From: VYFG01 sp965203365
Lineage (GTDB): Bacteria; Pseudomonadota; Gammaproteobacteria; Arenicellales; Poriferihabitantaceae
DNA length: 64,000 bases
Direction of reading: 5' to 3'
Assembly: GCA_965203365.1 (NCBI GenBank)
Contig: OZ241878.1
Location: 3,596,001 to 3,660,000, forward strand
Shown here in pieces: positions 1-9,257 of the stretch (its first letter is position 1; each line of letters opens with the position of its first letter). The notes beneath the pieces are model-generated. The model did not search any database, had not been told where the DNA came from, and saw only the letters and a program-made list of their open reading frames with translations. The position numbers and the translations under genes are program-made.

Positions 1-1612
1 CATTTTCACTGGCCAAGTAGCCGCCGCCTTGGTCAGTGGAAATTCCGTGCTCGCGAAGCCGGCGGAACAGACTCCTCTCAGTGCCTGTCGGGCAGTGTCG
101 ATCTTGCACGAGGCGGGCATCCCGCCCGATGTGTTGCAACTGGTGCTCGGCGAGGGGGAAACGGTGGGAGCGACACTCACCGCCCAGCCAGCGATTGATG
201 GGGTCTGCTTTACCGGTTCGATGGATGTGGCGATCACCATCAACCGGCAACTGGCCCAAACGGCCGCACCCGAGGCGATGCTGGTGGCAGAAACCGGGGG
301 GATCAATGCCATGATCGTCGACTCGACGGCACTTTTGGAAAGGGCTATCGATGACATTGTGGAAAGTGCGTTTCGCAGTGCTGGTCAGCGCTGTTCGGCC
401 CTCAGAATACTCTATGTGCAACATGACATTCGGGATCGGCTGCTTGATATGCTGTTTGGTGCTATGCGGACCTTGTCCATAGGCAATCCACTGTCCCTGA
501 CCACCGACATCGGTCCTGTGATTGATCAACTCGCGGTCGAGCGAATCCGTCGGTACTGTGACCGGTATGAGGCTGCGGGCCAACTGTTGTTTGAGATGGA
601 AACGCCTGCTCATGGTCATTTCGTCTCGCCCATGGTGATTGAGGTCGATGGAATCGAAGCCCTGGAGGAGGAGGTGTTTGGACCGGTGCTGCATGTGGCC
701 TCCTTCGCGACATCCGAATTGACCAATGTCCTGCACACGATCAACCAGGCCGGGTATGGTCTTACCTGTGGACTGCACACGCGCATCGACCAGCGTGCCC
801 AAGATGTGATTGATGGGATCCAGGTCGGGAATGTCTATGTGAACCGAAACCAGATCGGTGCGGTCGTCGGTTCTCAGCCGTTCGGCGGACAAGGTCTTTC
901 CGGGACCGGTCCCAAGGCAGGTGGCCCGTTCTATCTTCGTCGATTCCGACGACAAGAGGATGACCGGGTGACTCGACATGATTCGTCAGTGGAGCCGGTA
1001 ACCCTGAAAACACTGTGCGCAAACCTGACCGCATTGGCAGGTATGCCCGTTTGCGACCCCAAAGACAGTCTTCGCAAGATTAGGGCATCGCTCCGGGGAC
1101 GGGCAGCAACGGCCCTCTCCGCGAGTGCGGCATTGGATTGTAGCCCGCTGGTTCTTCCGGGACCTACGGGTGAATCCAACCAACTCATCCGTCTTCCAGT
1201 CGGTACGGTTCTGTGCTGGTCACAGGATCCAGACGCTCTTTTGGACCGGGCGATACAGGCCTTGAGACCGGGCAACCGCGTGCTGGCGATAGGCCACCAT
1301 GCCATCACGGCGTTGTCGGCTCTATTGGGGCAGGGTCTCCCCTTGTTAGTCCTGGATGGTGGCATTCAACCCAAATGGCTGACGGAACTCACTCTGGACG
1401 CCGTGTCGGTAGACGGCAGGTCGGAACAGGCGGCGGTTCGTTGCGCACTCGCGGCGAGACGGGCGGTGATTGTTCGGTTGATCACGGAGAGAATCTATCC
1501 GGAGGCCTATACTGTGGAACGATCCATCTGCATTGACACCACGGCTGCAGGAGGCAATGCGGTGCTTCTGACCATGAGCGACATCAATGGGGTGATGAGT
1601 CTGGAACGCTGA
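1..1612 (+). CDS. putA: Bifunctional proline dehydrogenase/glutamate semialdehyde dehydrogenase, 3' part
   Basis: This is the C-terminal part of PutA; the reading frame is open to the left edge (IFTGQVAAA precedes the first possible start), so the proline dehydrogenase half lies outside the window. The visible part is the aldehyde dehydrogenase domain that oxidises glutamate-5-semialdehyde to glutamate with NAD+. Motifs seen: the cofactor-region LAKPAEQTP, the general-base glutamate in VAETGG and the catalytic cysteine in AGQRCSA (about residues 88 and 122 counted from base 29), and the late EEVFGPVLHV and QPFGGQGLSGTG segments. About 215 residues follow the dehydrogenase core, matching the extra C-terminal domain of long PutA proteins. 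The frame is intact to its stop. Confidence in the family is high; whether it is the DNA-binding type of PutA cannot be judged without the N-terminus. Confidence 0.93.
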   Translation, partial: IFTGQVAAALVSGNSVLAKPAEQTPLSACRAVSILHEAGIPPDVLQLVLGEGETVGATLTAQPAIDGVCFTGSMDVAITINRQLAQTAAPEAMLVAETGGINAMIVDSTALLERAIDDIVESAFRSAGQRCSALRILYVQHDIRDRLLDMLFGAMRTLSIGNPLSLTTDIGPVIDQLAVERIRRYCDRYEAAGQLLFEMETPAHGHFVSPMVIEVDGIEALEEEVFGPVLHVASFATSELTNVLHTINQAGYGLTCGLHTRIDQRAQDVIDGIQVGNVYVNRNQIGAVVGSQPFGGQGLSGTGPKAGGPFYLRRFRRQEDDRVTRHDSSVEPVTLKTLCANLTALAGMPVCDPKDSLRKIRASLRGRAATALSASAALDCSPLVLPGPTGESNQLIRLPVGTVLCWSQDPDALLDRAIQALRPGNRVLAIGHHAITALSALLGQGLPLLVLDGGIQPKWLTELTLDAVSVDGRSEQAAVRCALAARRAVIVRLITERIYPEAYTVERSICIDTTAAGGNAVLLTMSDINGVMSLER

Positions 1613-1949
1613 AATAATGGCCTTTGATGGATGAACAACCGATCAGGGACCTTTGATGGGCAACATCGACCGATGCCATGACTCCTGGGGCACAATAGGG
1701 TGCCAGCAACCTTATGTATAGTTTGGATATGGCCAACACAAAATGGGGGGATATGACAGCGACTGCTTGGCACGACATGAAGACGCCGGAGCGTTCCGAC
1801 TGGCTCGAATCCCATTCGGAATCCTGGCAGTGCCTCGGCCGAAACCCTTGTGGCTCTTTTTCGAATGCCGCATCGATGCCTGGGTGACGAGTCATTGCCC
1901 GGGACGGGAGCCGATGACGAGAACGGGATTCGGGTTTGGACCCCTTCGA
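1613..1949. other. Intergenic region after putA with one possible micro-ORF
   Basis: No convincing gene. A possible 44-codon reading frame starts with ATG at 1753 behind a run of G that could act as a ribosome site (MTATAWHDMKTPERSDWLES...) and stops at 1887. It resembles nothing I recognise and may be a remnant, since a different frame stays open just downstream. The region separates converging genes. Confidence 0.3.
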
Positions 1950-2708
1950 TCATATCAGTTGATAGGCTTGACCACTTTGTACCGCTTTGACCCCGGAAGC
2001 CAGATAGAGAAATCCGCCGACCACGGACGGGTCGTTGATCGGCTTGAGCCCTGACCGGTCCTCAGCTGGATAGAATTGTCGTCTCAGGTTGAAATCCACT
2101 GGCCCGATGTCCAACGTGTTGAAACGGACATTCGGATGCTCATTAGCCAGGGTCTGGCAAAGATTTTCCAACCCGGCCAAGGCACAGCCGAGGGCACCCC
2201 AGTAGGCTTTCCCCTCGCGACCACAGGGCAGGCTCAGCAATACCACCGATGGGTTGTCGGCTGCCTGCAACAATGGGAGCATGGTACGGATCAGTTGCAA
2301 TGGTTGCCACAGTAATTGTCGCTGGCTGACTTGCCAGGTCTCAGTGGTCAGCAGACTGATCGGCGATAGGGGAGTCGCGGGAATATCCATGTGGATGATG
2401 CCATGAACACTGCCCACCGCCCCCTCAAGCTGGGCTGTTAGGTGGTCAAAGTGTTTTGCTTCTGCTTGTTGGTAATCCATTGCCACCAGTAACGGTTCCG
2501 GACAGTCCTGTGAGATCAGTGAGTCGTAGAGGTCGGTCAGGAGGTGTTCATTGTGCGCACAAAGCAGTAATGATGCGCCTTGGAGAGCCAGTGCGGCGGC
2601 AACGGTTTGACCGAGGTCGGTGTGAGCACCGGTCATCAATATGTTGCGTCCACGAAATCTCTCATGGTTCGGTGTGAAATGCACTGACAAGGGGATTGGA
2701 AATAGCAT
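1950..2708 (-). CDS. SDR-family protein (YciK-like) lacking the catalytic residues
   Basis: A Rossmann-fold short-chain dehydrogenase/reductase-like protein of 252 residues. The nucleotide-binding segment is present but altered (ILMTGAHTDLG where TGASDGIG is usual). Aligned by eye with E. coli YciK, the segment GKAYWGALGCALAG matches GRANWGAYAASKFA, so the catalytic Tyr and Lys are both replaced by Leu, and the preceding Ser is also lost (LLSLPCG). It may therefore be a non-catalytic binding or regulatory protein, or a decaying gene, although the frame is intact. I chose the ATG at 2708 because the next 20 residues align with YciK; a GTG at 2738 is possible. No Shine-Dalgarno is obvious for either start. 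Substrate unknown. Confidence 0.7.
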   Translation of the reverse strand: MLFPIPLSVHFTPNHERFRGRNILMTGAHTDLGQTVAAALALQGASLLLCAHNEHLLTDLYDSLISQDCPEPLLVAMDYQQAEAKHFDHLTAQLEGAVGSVHGIIHMDIPATPLSPISLLTTETWQVSQRQLLWQPLQLIRTMLPLLQAADNPSVVLLSLPCGREGKAYWGALGCALAGLENLCQTLANEHPNVRFNTLDIGPVDFNLRRQFYPAEDRSGLKPINDPSVVGGFLYLASGVKAVQSGQAYQLI

Positions 2709-2880
2709 GGACTGATGGTTGTATCGTAAGACGGTCACTACTCATTCGTGGGGGGAGGGTACCCGTTATTGTCGCGGTCGTTCCCTAGATGCCGGGAGGG
2801 AATTTTGCGGAGGGTCCCTTGCTGGCATAGCGGCTGCACAGTCGGTCACGGACTCCTTGGTACTCAACCACCCCTCTTCT

Positions 2881-3051
2881 TCAGGCCCGCTCCGCCGGAC
2901 AGGCCACCAACTGGCGCTGCTCCTGATCAAACACCAGCGCCAGCCGATGAATCTCCTGTCCCAGCGTCCGGTACTTGTCCGCATAGTAGCAACCCGAAGT
3001 TCGGAGATTTCGAAAGGAGGAATCCCCGATCGGCAATTGCAGTCGGTTCAT
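2881..3051 (-). pseudogene. Internally deleted AAA-ATPase-like/PD-(D/E)XK nuclease remnant
   Basis: A 56-codon frame, MNRLQLPIGDSSFRNLRTSG followed by CYYADKYRTLGQEIHRLAL and VFDQEQRQLVACPAERA. The first half matches the N-terminal signature of the 'predicted AAA-ATPase' family (LPIGxxDFxxLRxxxxYYVDKT). The second half matches the extreme C-terminal signature of the attached nuclease domain (KYxxxGxxIxxIGVxFDxxxRxI). Families of this kind are about 500-600 residues, so nearly the whole gene has been removed, with the junction at the shared YADK/DKY motif and the frame kept. It is probably non-functional. The read is mine by eye and needs a profile search. Confidence 0.6.
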
Positions 3052-3416
3052 GATCAGTTGGCTTCGCAGGACAGTGTCACATCATAGCACGCTCCGGGCC
3101 ATCCCCATGAGTTGGACGGACGATTCCAAGCCCCCTTTTCCCGCCTGATCGGTTGGGTGATGGAGAAGCCTCCTTCATGGGGAAAAAATGATAACGATAG
3201 GTGGGGTTTCTAAGCCAGACGGCGAGTGGGTGGTTTGTTCAGTGACGATTGTCATTGGGCTGCTCAGTCGGCTGTCCAAGCCTCGGTCAGAATCACCAAA
3301 CCTCACGGAAAACTGTGATAACCTGCATTCGGTTTCGGAACGGTTGTCGCTGGCGGGGTTTTTCGCGAAACGGCACCATCTCTGAAGTCTCTCCTGACTA
3401 TCCTGATAACGAACCC
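3052..3416. other. Upstream region of the M24 peptidase gene
   Basis: No gene. It holds an AT-rich stretch around 3183-3200 (AATGATAACGATAG) that loosely resembles a Fur-type site, about 215 bases before the peptidase start; the match is weak. The peptidase reading frame stays open back to 3249, but that extension shows no family similarity. Confidence 0.3.
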
Positions 3417-4577
3417 ATGAAGCTACCCGATCGCGGCTTTCCAGAAACCGAATATGAAATTCGGGTAGAACAGTTCCAACAGCGGATGAAGAAAAACCGC
3501 TGTGATGCGGTTATTTTGACGACAGAACCCGAAGTGCGGTATTTCAGTGGCTTTTTGACGCAATTCTGGCTCAGCCCTACCCGGCCCTGGTTCCTGGTGA
3601 TTCCTGGTGCTGGTAAACCGATTGCCGTCATTCCGGAAATCGGGATGAGCGGTATGGCCGATACATGGATTGATGATATCCGGACGTGGCCAAGTCCTTG
3701 TCCCGGGGACGATGGTGTATCGCTGCTCCTCGCCACCCTGAGATCCTTGCCCCAACAGCATGGTAGGGTTGGCATGAGTCTGGGCCCTGAAAGCTGTCTC
3801 AGGATGCCGGCCGAGGCCTTTGCTCAACTTCGCAAGGGGCTCGTTGTTGAAGTGGTGGATATGGCGGGAGAATTGCAGGCGCAGCGCATGGTGAAATCAC
3901 CCCGGGAAATCGAAAAAATTCGTGTCATCTGTCACCTTGCTAGCGAGGCATTCGCCCAAGTGCCGAGTCATGCGCACACTGGTCAAACAGAGCGGAACAT
4001 TTGTCGTAACCTGCAACTGGATCTTCTTCAACGTGGTGCTGACAGTTGTCACTATCTGGTCGCTGGTTCAGGTCCCGGGGGATATCACAGTATCATCATG
4101 GGTCCCACGGACCGGACGATAGAGGCGGGCGATATCCTGATTATTGATACGGGCTCGACCTGGGATGGCTATTATTGCGATTTTGATCGGAACTGGGCGT
4201 TTGGAACGGCTGATGATGTCTCGCGGGCGGCCTATCGGGCTCTGTGGCAAGCCACGGAAGCCGGATTTGTCATGGCTCGGCCGGGGGTGACGACCAGTGA
4301 CCTATGGCAGGCTATGCAAGTGGTGATGGATGAGTTCGGCTGCCTTGACAGCGGCGTCGGACGTCTGGGTCATGGGCTGGGCATGGAACTCACCGAGCCA
4401 CCCTCACACACGCCAAACGATGGCACGGTACTGGAAGCCGGCATGGTCCTGACCCTGGAACCCGGAATGATGTTTGCCCCGGGACGGCAAATGGTGCATG
4501 AGGAGAATATCATCATCAACGAGGAAGGGGCGGAGTGGCTGACCATGCGTGCTCCGGAGGAGTTGCCCGTCCTATGA
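3417..4577 (+). CDS. M24-family metallopeptidase (Xaa-Pro dipeptidase/creatinase fold)
   Basis: A 386-residue cytosolic protein with an N-terminal creatinase-like domain (about 1-150) and a C-terminal pita-bread domain. The five metal ligands of the M24 family are visible: Asp244 in IIDTGS, Asp255 in YYCDFDR, His319 in LGHGLGME, Glu348 in TLEPGM and Glu362 in VHEEN. A dinuclear-metal hydrolase is therefore expected, most likely cutting Xaa-Pro bonds or a small amide. The same fold includes ectoine hydrolase and the DMSP lyase DddP, and in a marine-type genome these alternatives should be tested. I start at ATG 3417 because the 56 upstream codons do not look like family sequence. It stands alone between unrelated genes. 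Confidence 0.85.
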   Translation: MKLPDRGFPETEYEIRVEQFQQRMKKNRCDAVILTTEPEVRYFSGFLTQFWLSPTRPWFLVIPGAGKPIAVIPEIGMSGMADTWIDDIRTWPSPCPGDDGVSLLLATLRSLPQQHGRVGMSLGPESCLRMPAEAFAQLRKGLVVEVVDMAGELQAQRMVKSPREIEKIRVICHLASEAFAQVPSHAHTGQTERNICRNLQLDLLQRGADSCHYLVAGSGPGGYHSIIMGPTDRTIEAGDILIIDTGSTWDGYYCDFDRNWAFGTADDVSRAAYRALWQATEAGFVMARPGVTTSDLWQAMQVVMDEFGCLDSGVGRLGHGLGMELTEPPSHTPNDGTVLEAGMVLTLEPGMMFAPGRQMVHEENIIINEEGAEWLTMRAPEELPVL

Positions 4578-4997
4578 TGATTCGGTACTAGCCAAATGGA
4601 ATCATTGGTTGTTTTTGGGCGGAATCGTCCCCGGGGATTCATGGTATCCGATGGAATGTATCCGTCACCGTTGAAATCTCCTGCTTTTAACTGTGCATGA
4701 TGCTTGATGGCACAGGGGGACGAGATTGATCCTATGACGTCCCCGATTGATCCCGTTGTGCGGAAAGGGGGGGGACAGGATGTCAGCCGAGTGATCGAGA
4801 ATCAAGCCACTTTCCAATCGAGCCGAGCGGGAAGCATCGCTTCTTGTACTGCCCCAAGATCGGGTATGGGAAAAAGAAAATCCCACCCTTCAGATGGATC
4901 CATCGCATCTGGATAGACCCCGGCCGCCTTTGGGGCCATCTATGCGGGTTTGGAAAATGCCGTCAAGCTGATTCCGGGAGGCGCGAAAGGGCAGATT
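4578..4997. other. Convergent intergenic region
   Basis: About 420 bases between the 3' ends of the M24 peptidase gene and the dehydrogenase gene on the other strand. Short frames exist on both strands but none has a start signal or recognisable sequence. No clear hairpin-plus-T-tract terminator was seen. Confidence 0.4.
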
Positions 4998-6101
4998 TCA
5001 GACCGGCAATTCGGACAAGGTGGTGGCCACTCGGTCGCCAAATTCCTGCGTACTGACTATGGTGTTCCCAGCACCCGGTCGGGAGATGTCTGGTGTAGAG
5101 TATCCGTCGGCAAAGACCTGCTGCATCGCCTGCCACAAGTTGTTGGCTTCTTGTTTCATGCCGAAGCTCATGTCCAGCATCATGGCCACGGACCCGAGCA
5201 TGGAGTAGGGGTTGGCGATGTTCTGGCCAGCGATATCGGGTGCCGATCCATGTGCTGGTTCGTAGTAGGATTTTTCCGGTCCCAGGCATGCGGACGGCAT
5301 TAGGCCCAGCGAGCCGAGGATGCCGCCACCTTGGTCACTCAAAATATCGCCAAACAGGTTTTCCATCACCATGACGTCAAATTCTGTGGGTCGCAGGCAC
5401 AGATAGGTGGCGGCCACATCCACCAGCACATGGTGCACGGCTACATCCGGAAAATCTGCCGCCACCTCTTCGACGATCTCCGTCCAAAGTGCGCTGGACT
5501 TGAGGACGTTGCTCTTATGCACGCTGTGCAGTTTCCGGCGCCGCTGCATGGCCGTTTCGAAGGCCAGTGTCACAACCCGTCGGATCTGGTTCTCATCGTA
5601 TTCGAGCGTCTCCTTGGCATAACGCAGCCCCTGTTCGTTTACCCCAGCCTCCTTCTGGCCAAAATACAATCCCCCCACCAGTTCGCGAATGATCATGATA
5701 TCGATCCCATCTCCAACCACTTCGGGTTTCAGCGGTGAAAAGTGGGCCAGGGAGCTGGGTAGGTAGACAGGGCGAAAGTTGGCAAAGGTGTCATATCGAC
5801 GCCGCAGGTTCAGCAACGCTTTCTCCGGCGACTGAGCGGCAGGAATCTTCCTGGAATCCGCATGGCCCAGACCAATCGTTCCCTTCAGGATGATGTCCGA
5901 TCGGTCGCACAGGGCCTGCGTTTCCTCGGGCCAGCAACTGCCGGTGGAAAACCACGCTGACGCTCCAAACGCCGCCGGAATCAGTTCAAAATCGATCCCG
6001 GATTGGCGGGACGAGATCACCTTCAGTATCTTGACCGCTTCGGCCATGATTTCCTCACCGATGCCATCACCGGCCAGCAATGCGATCCGGTAGGTTGTCA
6101 T
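4998..6101 (-). CDS. Isocitrate/isopropylmalate dehydrogenase-family enzyme (LeuB-like)
   Basis: A 367-residue beta-decarboxylating dehydrogenase. The start MTTYRIALLAGDGIG is the typical N-terminus of the family. DIMIIRELVGGLYFG matches the LeuB-type substrate loop, SVHKSNVLKSSALW is the catalytic Lys region, and NLFGDILSDQGG carries the metal-binding aspartates; YEPAHGSAPDIAG is the NAD-binding loop. It could be 3-isopropylmalate dehydrogenase, but no leuA, leuC or leuD lies nearby. A tartrate/D-malate type dehydrogenase is the main alternative. The ATG at 6101 is preferred over the upstream in-frame start because the protein begins exactly at the conserved first strand. It lies 40 bases downstream of the enoyl-CoA hydratase gene on the same strand, so the two may be cotranscribed. 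Confidence 0.85.
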   Translation of the reverse strand: MTTYRIALLAGDGIGEEIMAEAVKILKVISSRQSGIDFELIPAAFGASAWFSTGSCWPEETQALCDRSDIILKGTIGLGHADSRKIPAAQSPEKALLNLRRRYDTFANFRPVYLPSSLAHFSPLKPEVVGDGIDIMIIRELVGGLYFGQKEAGVNEQGLRYAKETLEYDENQIRRVVTLAFETAMQRRRKLHSVHKSNVLKSSALWTEIVEEVAADFPDVAVHHVLVDVAATYLCLRPTEFDVMVMENLFGDILSDQGGGILGSLGLMPSACLGPEKSYYEPAHGSAPDIAGQNIANPYSMLGSVAMMLDMSFGMKQEANNLWQAMQQVFADGYSTPDISRPGAGNTIVSTQEFGDRVATTLSELPV

Positions 6102-6141
6102 GTTGGACAGGCTGGACAATGGGTTGGTGGGGAGGGCGTCA

Positions 6142-6915
6142 TCAGGACCAGTTTGGTTCGCGCTTCTCAAGGAAGGCGTCCACGCCCTCAATGGCTTCGT
6201 CCATCATCATGTTGCACGCGATGGTCTCGGTTGCATCGGCATAGGACTTGGCCAGGGATTGGTTCATTTGCCGATAGACCATCTCCTTGCCCAGTCGAAT
6301 GACACGGGGGGGCTTCTGGCAGATATTCCGTGCCAACGCCTGGACGCAATCGTCCAGGGCATCGGGAGAGCAGACCCGGTTCACCAGACCATACTGAAGA
6401 GCGGTTTCGGCATCAATAAAATCTCCGGTCAGCAACATCTCCAGCGACCGTTTCAAAGAGATGTTTCTCAGCAGGGGGACCGCGGGGGTGGAGCAAAACA
6501 ATCCCAGTCGGATCCCGGAGACGGCAAAGGTGGCATTTGTCGTTGCCACGGCCAAGTCACACCCGGCCACCAGTTGACAGCCAGCGGCCGTGGCCATGCC
6601 ATGCACCCGGGCGATGACCGGCTGGGGCAGAGCAATGATCTTCTGCATGAACTCACTGGACTGACCGAACAGACGGCGCTGGGAATCCAGGTCCTCATGG
6701 GCGCGGATTTGCTTGAGATCATGACCGGCACAAAAGGCTTTGCCATTCGCTGCGAGGATGACGACGCGTACGGAATCATGTTTCTCAATGCGATCAAGGG
6801 CCTCCAGCAGGTTATCTAACAGTTCATCGGTCAGGGCGTTGAACTGTGACGGCCGATTAAGTGTCAAGGTGTGAACTCCCTCTCGGGTGGATTCAAGGAG
6901 GACGGGACCGGTCAT
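6142..6915 (-). CDS. Enoyl-CoA hydratase/isomerase family protein
   Basis: A 257-residue crotonase-fold enzyme. The oxyanion-hole segment FCAGHDLKQI and the second hole segment VHGMATAAGCQLVAGCDLA are both present, as is the C-terminal helix region. In the second active-site region the usual acidic residues are not obvious (SGIRLGLFCSTPAVPLLR), resembling ECHDC3-like members rather than a classic beta-oxidation hydratase. The family adds water to, or isomerises or cleaves, acyl-CoA substrates; the actual substrate is not readable here. It is followed after 40 bases by the LeuB-like gene on the same strand and preceded by the cytochrome c5 gene, so a small operon is possible. Confidence 0.85.
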   Translation of the reverse strand: MTGPVLLESTREGVHTLTLNRPSQFNALTDELLDNLLEALDRIEKHDSVRVVILAANGKAFCAGHDLKQIRAHEDLDSQRRLFGQSSEFMQKIIALPQPVIARVHGMATAAGCQLVAGCDLAVATTNATFAVSGIRLGLFCSTPAVPLLRNISLKRSLEMLLTGDFIDAETALQYGLVNRVCSPDALDDCVQALARNICQKPPRVIRLGKEMVYRQMNQSLAKSYADATETIACNMMMDEAIEGVDAFLEKREPNWS

Positions 6916-6951
6916 GTGGGTTTCTCGACAGTGTATGGGTCGGTCCAGCGG

Positions 6952-7413
6952 CTACTGGGATGCCTGGAGGATGAACTCCACCGCCGCACTGACCTGTTCA
7001 TCGGAAAGCGACATGTTGCCCCCTCGGGCGGGCATCACGCCGGCCGCTCCCTGAAAGCCATTGATCGCATGGTCCACGAGTACCTCCATACCCTGGGCAA
7101 TTCTTGGGGCCCAGGCGGTCACATCGCCGAGTTTGGGTGAGCCCGCCACGCCGGTGCCGTGACAAGCCAGACAGGCAGTATTGTAGACGGACTCCCCGTC
7201 CACGGGCAGCGCGGCCATTTGTGGGGTGGCAGAACTGGCCATTGCCGCGGCCTCGGTCCGGGCGGCCTCGGCTTCTTCAGCGGTCAGGATGTTCAGGCTG
7301 CCCACAGCCCCGACCCGCTCGGCCAGGGACTCGGCGCTGTTGTGATTTGCAGTGGCGGCAGTGGCCACGATCAGGACACCGGCGGCCAGAAGTGCAGGGA
7401 CACGACTTTTCAT
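6952..7413 (-). CDS. Cytochrome c5 family protein, periplasmic
   Basis: A 153-residue secreted c-type cytochrome. An N-terminal signal peptide (KSRVPALLAAGVLIVATAA) is followed by an alanine-rich linker and one haem-binding motif CLACH; GVMPARGG supplies the probable axial methionine. This layout, with an acidic C-terminal AVEFILQ helix, is that of cytochrome c5 (CycB), a periplasmic electron carrier feeding terminal oxidases. It is the first gene of a leftward cluster with the hydratase and dehydrogenase genes, separated by 36 bases from the hydratase. Its partner redox proteins are not in the window. Confidence 0.9.
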   Translation of the reverse strand: MKSRVPALLAAGVLIVATAATANHNSAESLAERVGAVGSLNILTAEEAEAARTEAAAMASSATPQMAALPVDGESVYNTACLACHGTGVAGSPKLGDVTAWAPRIAQGMEVLVDHAINGFQGAAGVMPARGGNMSLSDEQVSAAVEFILQASQ

Positions 7414-7877
7414 CGATACGAAATTTGTTTTGAAGGGTTTGGATTATACCCGACTATCGGTCGGTGACGGACAGATGGGCGGCCCCGAGGGTGAGGGGCG
7501 GCGTTTTTCCCTACGGCCATGGCGATTCGGTGGCAAAAGTCGCTTGTGTCCGGACTGGGGCCGAAACATCGGGACATGCTTCAGAGCCACTGTTTCGATG
7601 ATAACGACCCACATGGATAATAGGGACTGGAATAAGCATCGGAATTGGACTATGATTGCGACGTTGGCATGTTGGACTCCCATCGAATGCCGACGCTCTG
7701 TGACGGTGATGGTGGAGATGCGTTGGGTCGGTCTCCCGAGTGACTGGATGTGATGGTTGACGAGTTGTGTAGGATTCGGCGGAGCCGAGTCACCAAATAG
7801 CGGGGGTGATCCCTGCCTTTCACAGATCGGTAACAACTTCAAACATCAATCGTATTCGCACGAGTAGGAGGAATTTT
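7414..7877. other. Divergent promoter region between cytochrome c5 and amt
   Basis: About 460 bases with no convincing gene; it must hold the promoters of the leftward cytochrome gene and the rightward ammonium transporter. I looked for a sigma-54 type site (GG-N10-GC) expected for nitrogen control and found only an off-spacing near-match around 7650, so nitrogen regulation is not shown by the sequence. A clear ribosome site, TAGGAGGAA, is at 7865-7873. Confidence 0.4.
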
Positions 7878-9239
7878 GTGGACAATGAACTAAATGCGCT
7901 CACAACGATATTTACCGAGTTCTATTACTGGGTAACCATACCGTTGATGTTTCTGATTCACGTCGGATTCTGCATGTACGAGGTGGGCGTTTCCCGACGC
8001 AAGAACCATCTCCATACCCTCATGAAAAACACCATGCTGGTGCCGTTGGTGACCATCACGTTCTTCTTTTTTGGATGGTGGATATACTGGGGGTTGCCCA
8101 ATGGGCCGGGAATCACCGGCGGGATAGAATGGGAAGCGGGTGCTGCCAATACACCTTGGGCCGACACTATGGGCCCTCACCTGGGTGATCGGATCACCGG
8201 TGTCTTCTGGGCCGCTTTTCTGCTCTTTTCCTGGACCGCAGCTTCCATCGTCTCGGGAGCGGTGATTGAGCGAATCACCAATGCGGCGTTCTGGATTCTT
8301 GCCGTGGCCATCGGCTCGGTCTTCTGGATCATTGATGCCGCCTGGGGCTGGCACTACGGTGGCTGGATGGTGAGGATACTGGGCTATCATGATGCGTATG
8401 CATCCGGGGTGATCCATGCCATTGCGGGGGGCTTTGCCCTTGGCATCTTGTTTGTTCTGGGTCCGCGGATCGGACGGTTCCGGGCGGACGGGACGGCGCG
8501 CAACATCAATCCTCGCAATCCCTGGCTGGTGACGGTGGGTCTGTTCCTGATCTATACCGGGTTCTGGGGCTTCTATGTGGCTTGCAATGTGCCGATCATC
8601 GATATGGGTGCTGAAGTCGGTGATGATGTGGCTTACTTCACCGCCACCAACATCTACTTGGGTCCGACCACGCTTAGTGGCATCACCTTCAACTTCCTGA
8701 TGTCCCTGTCGGGGGGCTTGCTGGCGGGTTACTGGATATCCAAGGGCGATGCCTTCTGGACCTACTCTTCGGGACTGGCCGGAGTCATCACCGCCTCGGC
8801 CGGCAATGATCTGTATCATCCCATCCAGGCCATGATTATCGGCGTGATCGGTGTGATCTGTGCCTACAAGCTGCACTACTGGGTGGAGAAAAGATTCAAG
8901 ATCGATGATGCGGTGGGGGCGGTGGCCGTCCATGGCTATGCCGGGTTTGTTGGGCTGGTCATCTGTGGTTTCGTGTTGTGGGGCTATCCGTCGTCTCCCT
9001 ATGAAGGGTATGCCTCGATCAATCCGCTGGGTCAGTTCATCGGTGCGCTGATCATGTTCGGTCTGTTGGGATTCCTGCCCGGTTGGGTGATCGCCAAGAT
9101 TCTGCACGGCATGGGTCTTTTGCGCATTCCGCCCGAGGTGGAGATTGTGGGTCTGGACAGTCTGGAGCACGAAATCTACGATGTGGAAGCGGAGGAGATG
9201 CAACAAGCCGAGGCCGAAGTGGCCAAATCCCTAAACTGA
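7878..9239 (+). CDS. amt: Ammonium transporter, Amt family
   Basis: A 453-residue inner-membrane protein with about 11 hydrophobic segments. Amt signatures are visible: the HDAYASGVIHAIAGG segment aligns with the DFAGGxVVH motif and supplies the key Asp and first pore His, and DDAVGAVAVHGYAG supplies the second pore His. The start is a GTG at 7878, set by a strong TAGGAGGAATTT ribosome site; the frame is open further upstream but without such a signal. The C-terminal tail is long and acidic (EIYDVEAEEMQQAEAE). It takes up ammonium and is usually gated by a GlnK-type PII protein, but no glnK is adjacent; instead a small membrane-protein gene follows after 18 bases. Confidence 0.93.
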   Translation: MDNELNALTTIFTEFYYWVTIPLMFLIHVGFCMYEVGVSRRKNHLHTLMKNTMLVPLVTITFFFFGWWIYWGLPNGPGITGGIEWEAGAANTPWADTMGPHLGDRITGVFWAAFLLFSWTAASIVSGAVIERITNAAFWILAVAIGSVFWIIDAAWGWHYGGWMVRILGYHDAYASGVIHAIAGGFALGILFVLGPRIGRFRADGTARNINPRNPWLVTVGLFLIYTGFWGFYVACNVPIIDMGAEVGDDVAYFTATNIYLGPTTLSGITFNFLMSLSGGLLAGYWISKGDAFWTYSSGLAGVITASAGNDLYHPIQAMIIGVIGVICAYKLHYWVEKRFKIDDAVGAVAVHGYAGFVGLVICGFVLWGYPSSPYEGYASINPLGQFIGALIMFGLLGFLPGWVIAKILHGMGLLRIPPEVEIVGLDSLEHEIYDVEAEEMQQAEAEVAKSLN

Positions 9240-9257
9240 CCGACAGGAGGATTCATC

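Noticed and set aside
1743..2054. 103-codon frame after putA
   Set aside because: Overlaps the SDR gene on the other strand and shows no family features.
7890..9206. 438-codon frame antisense to amt
   Set aside because: Shadow of the membrane-protein gene; His/Gln/Arg-rich, no start signal.
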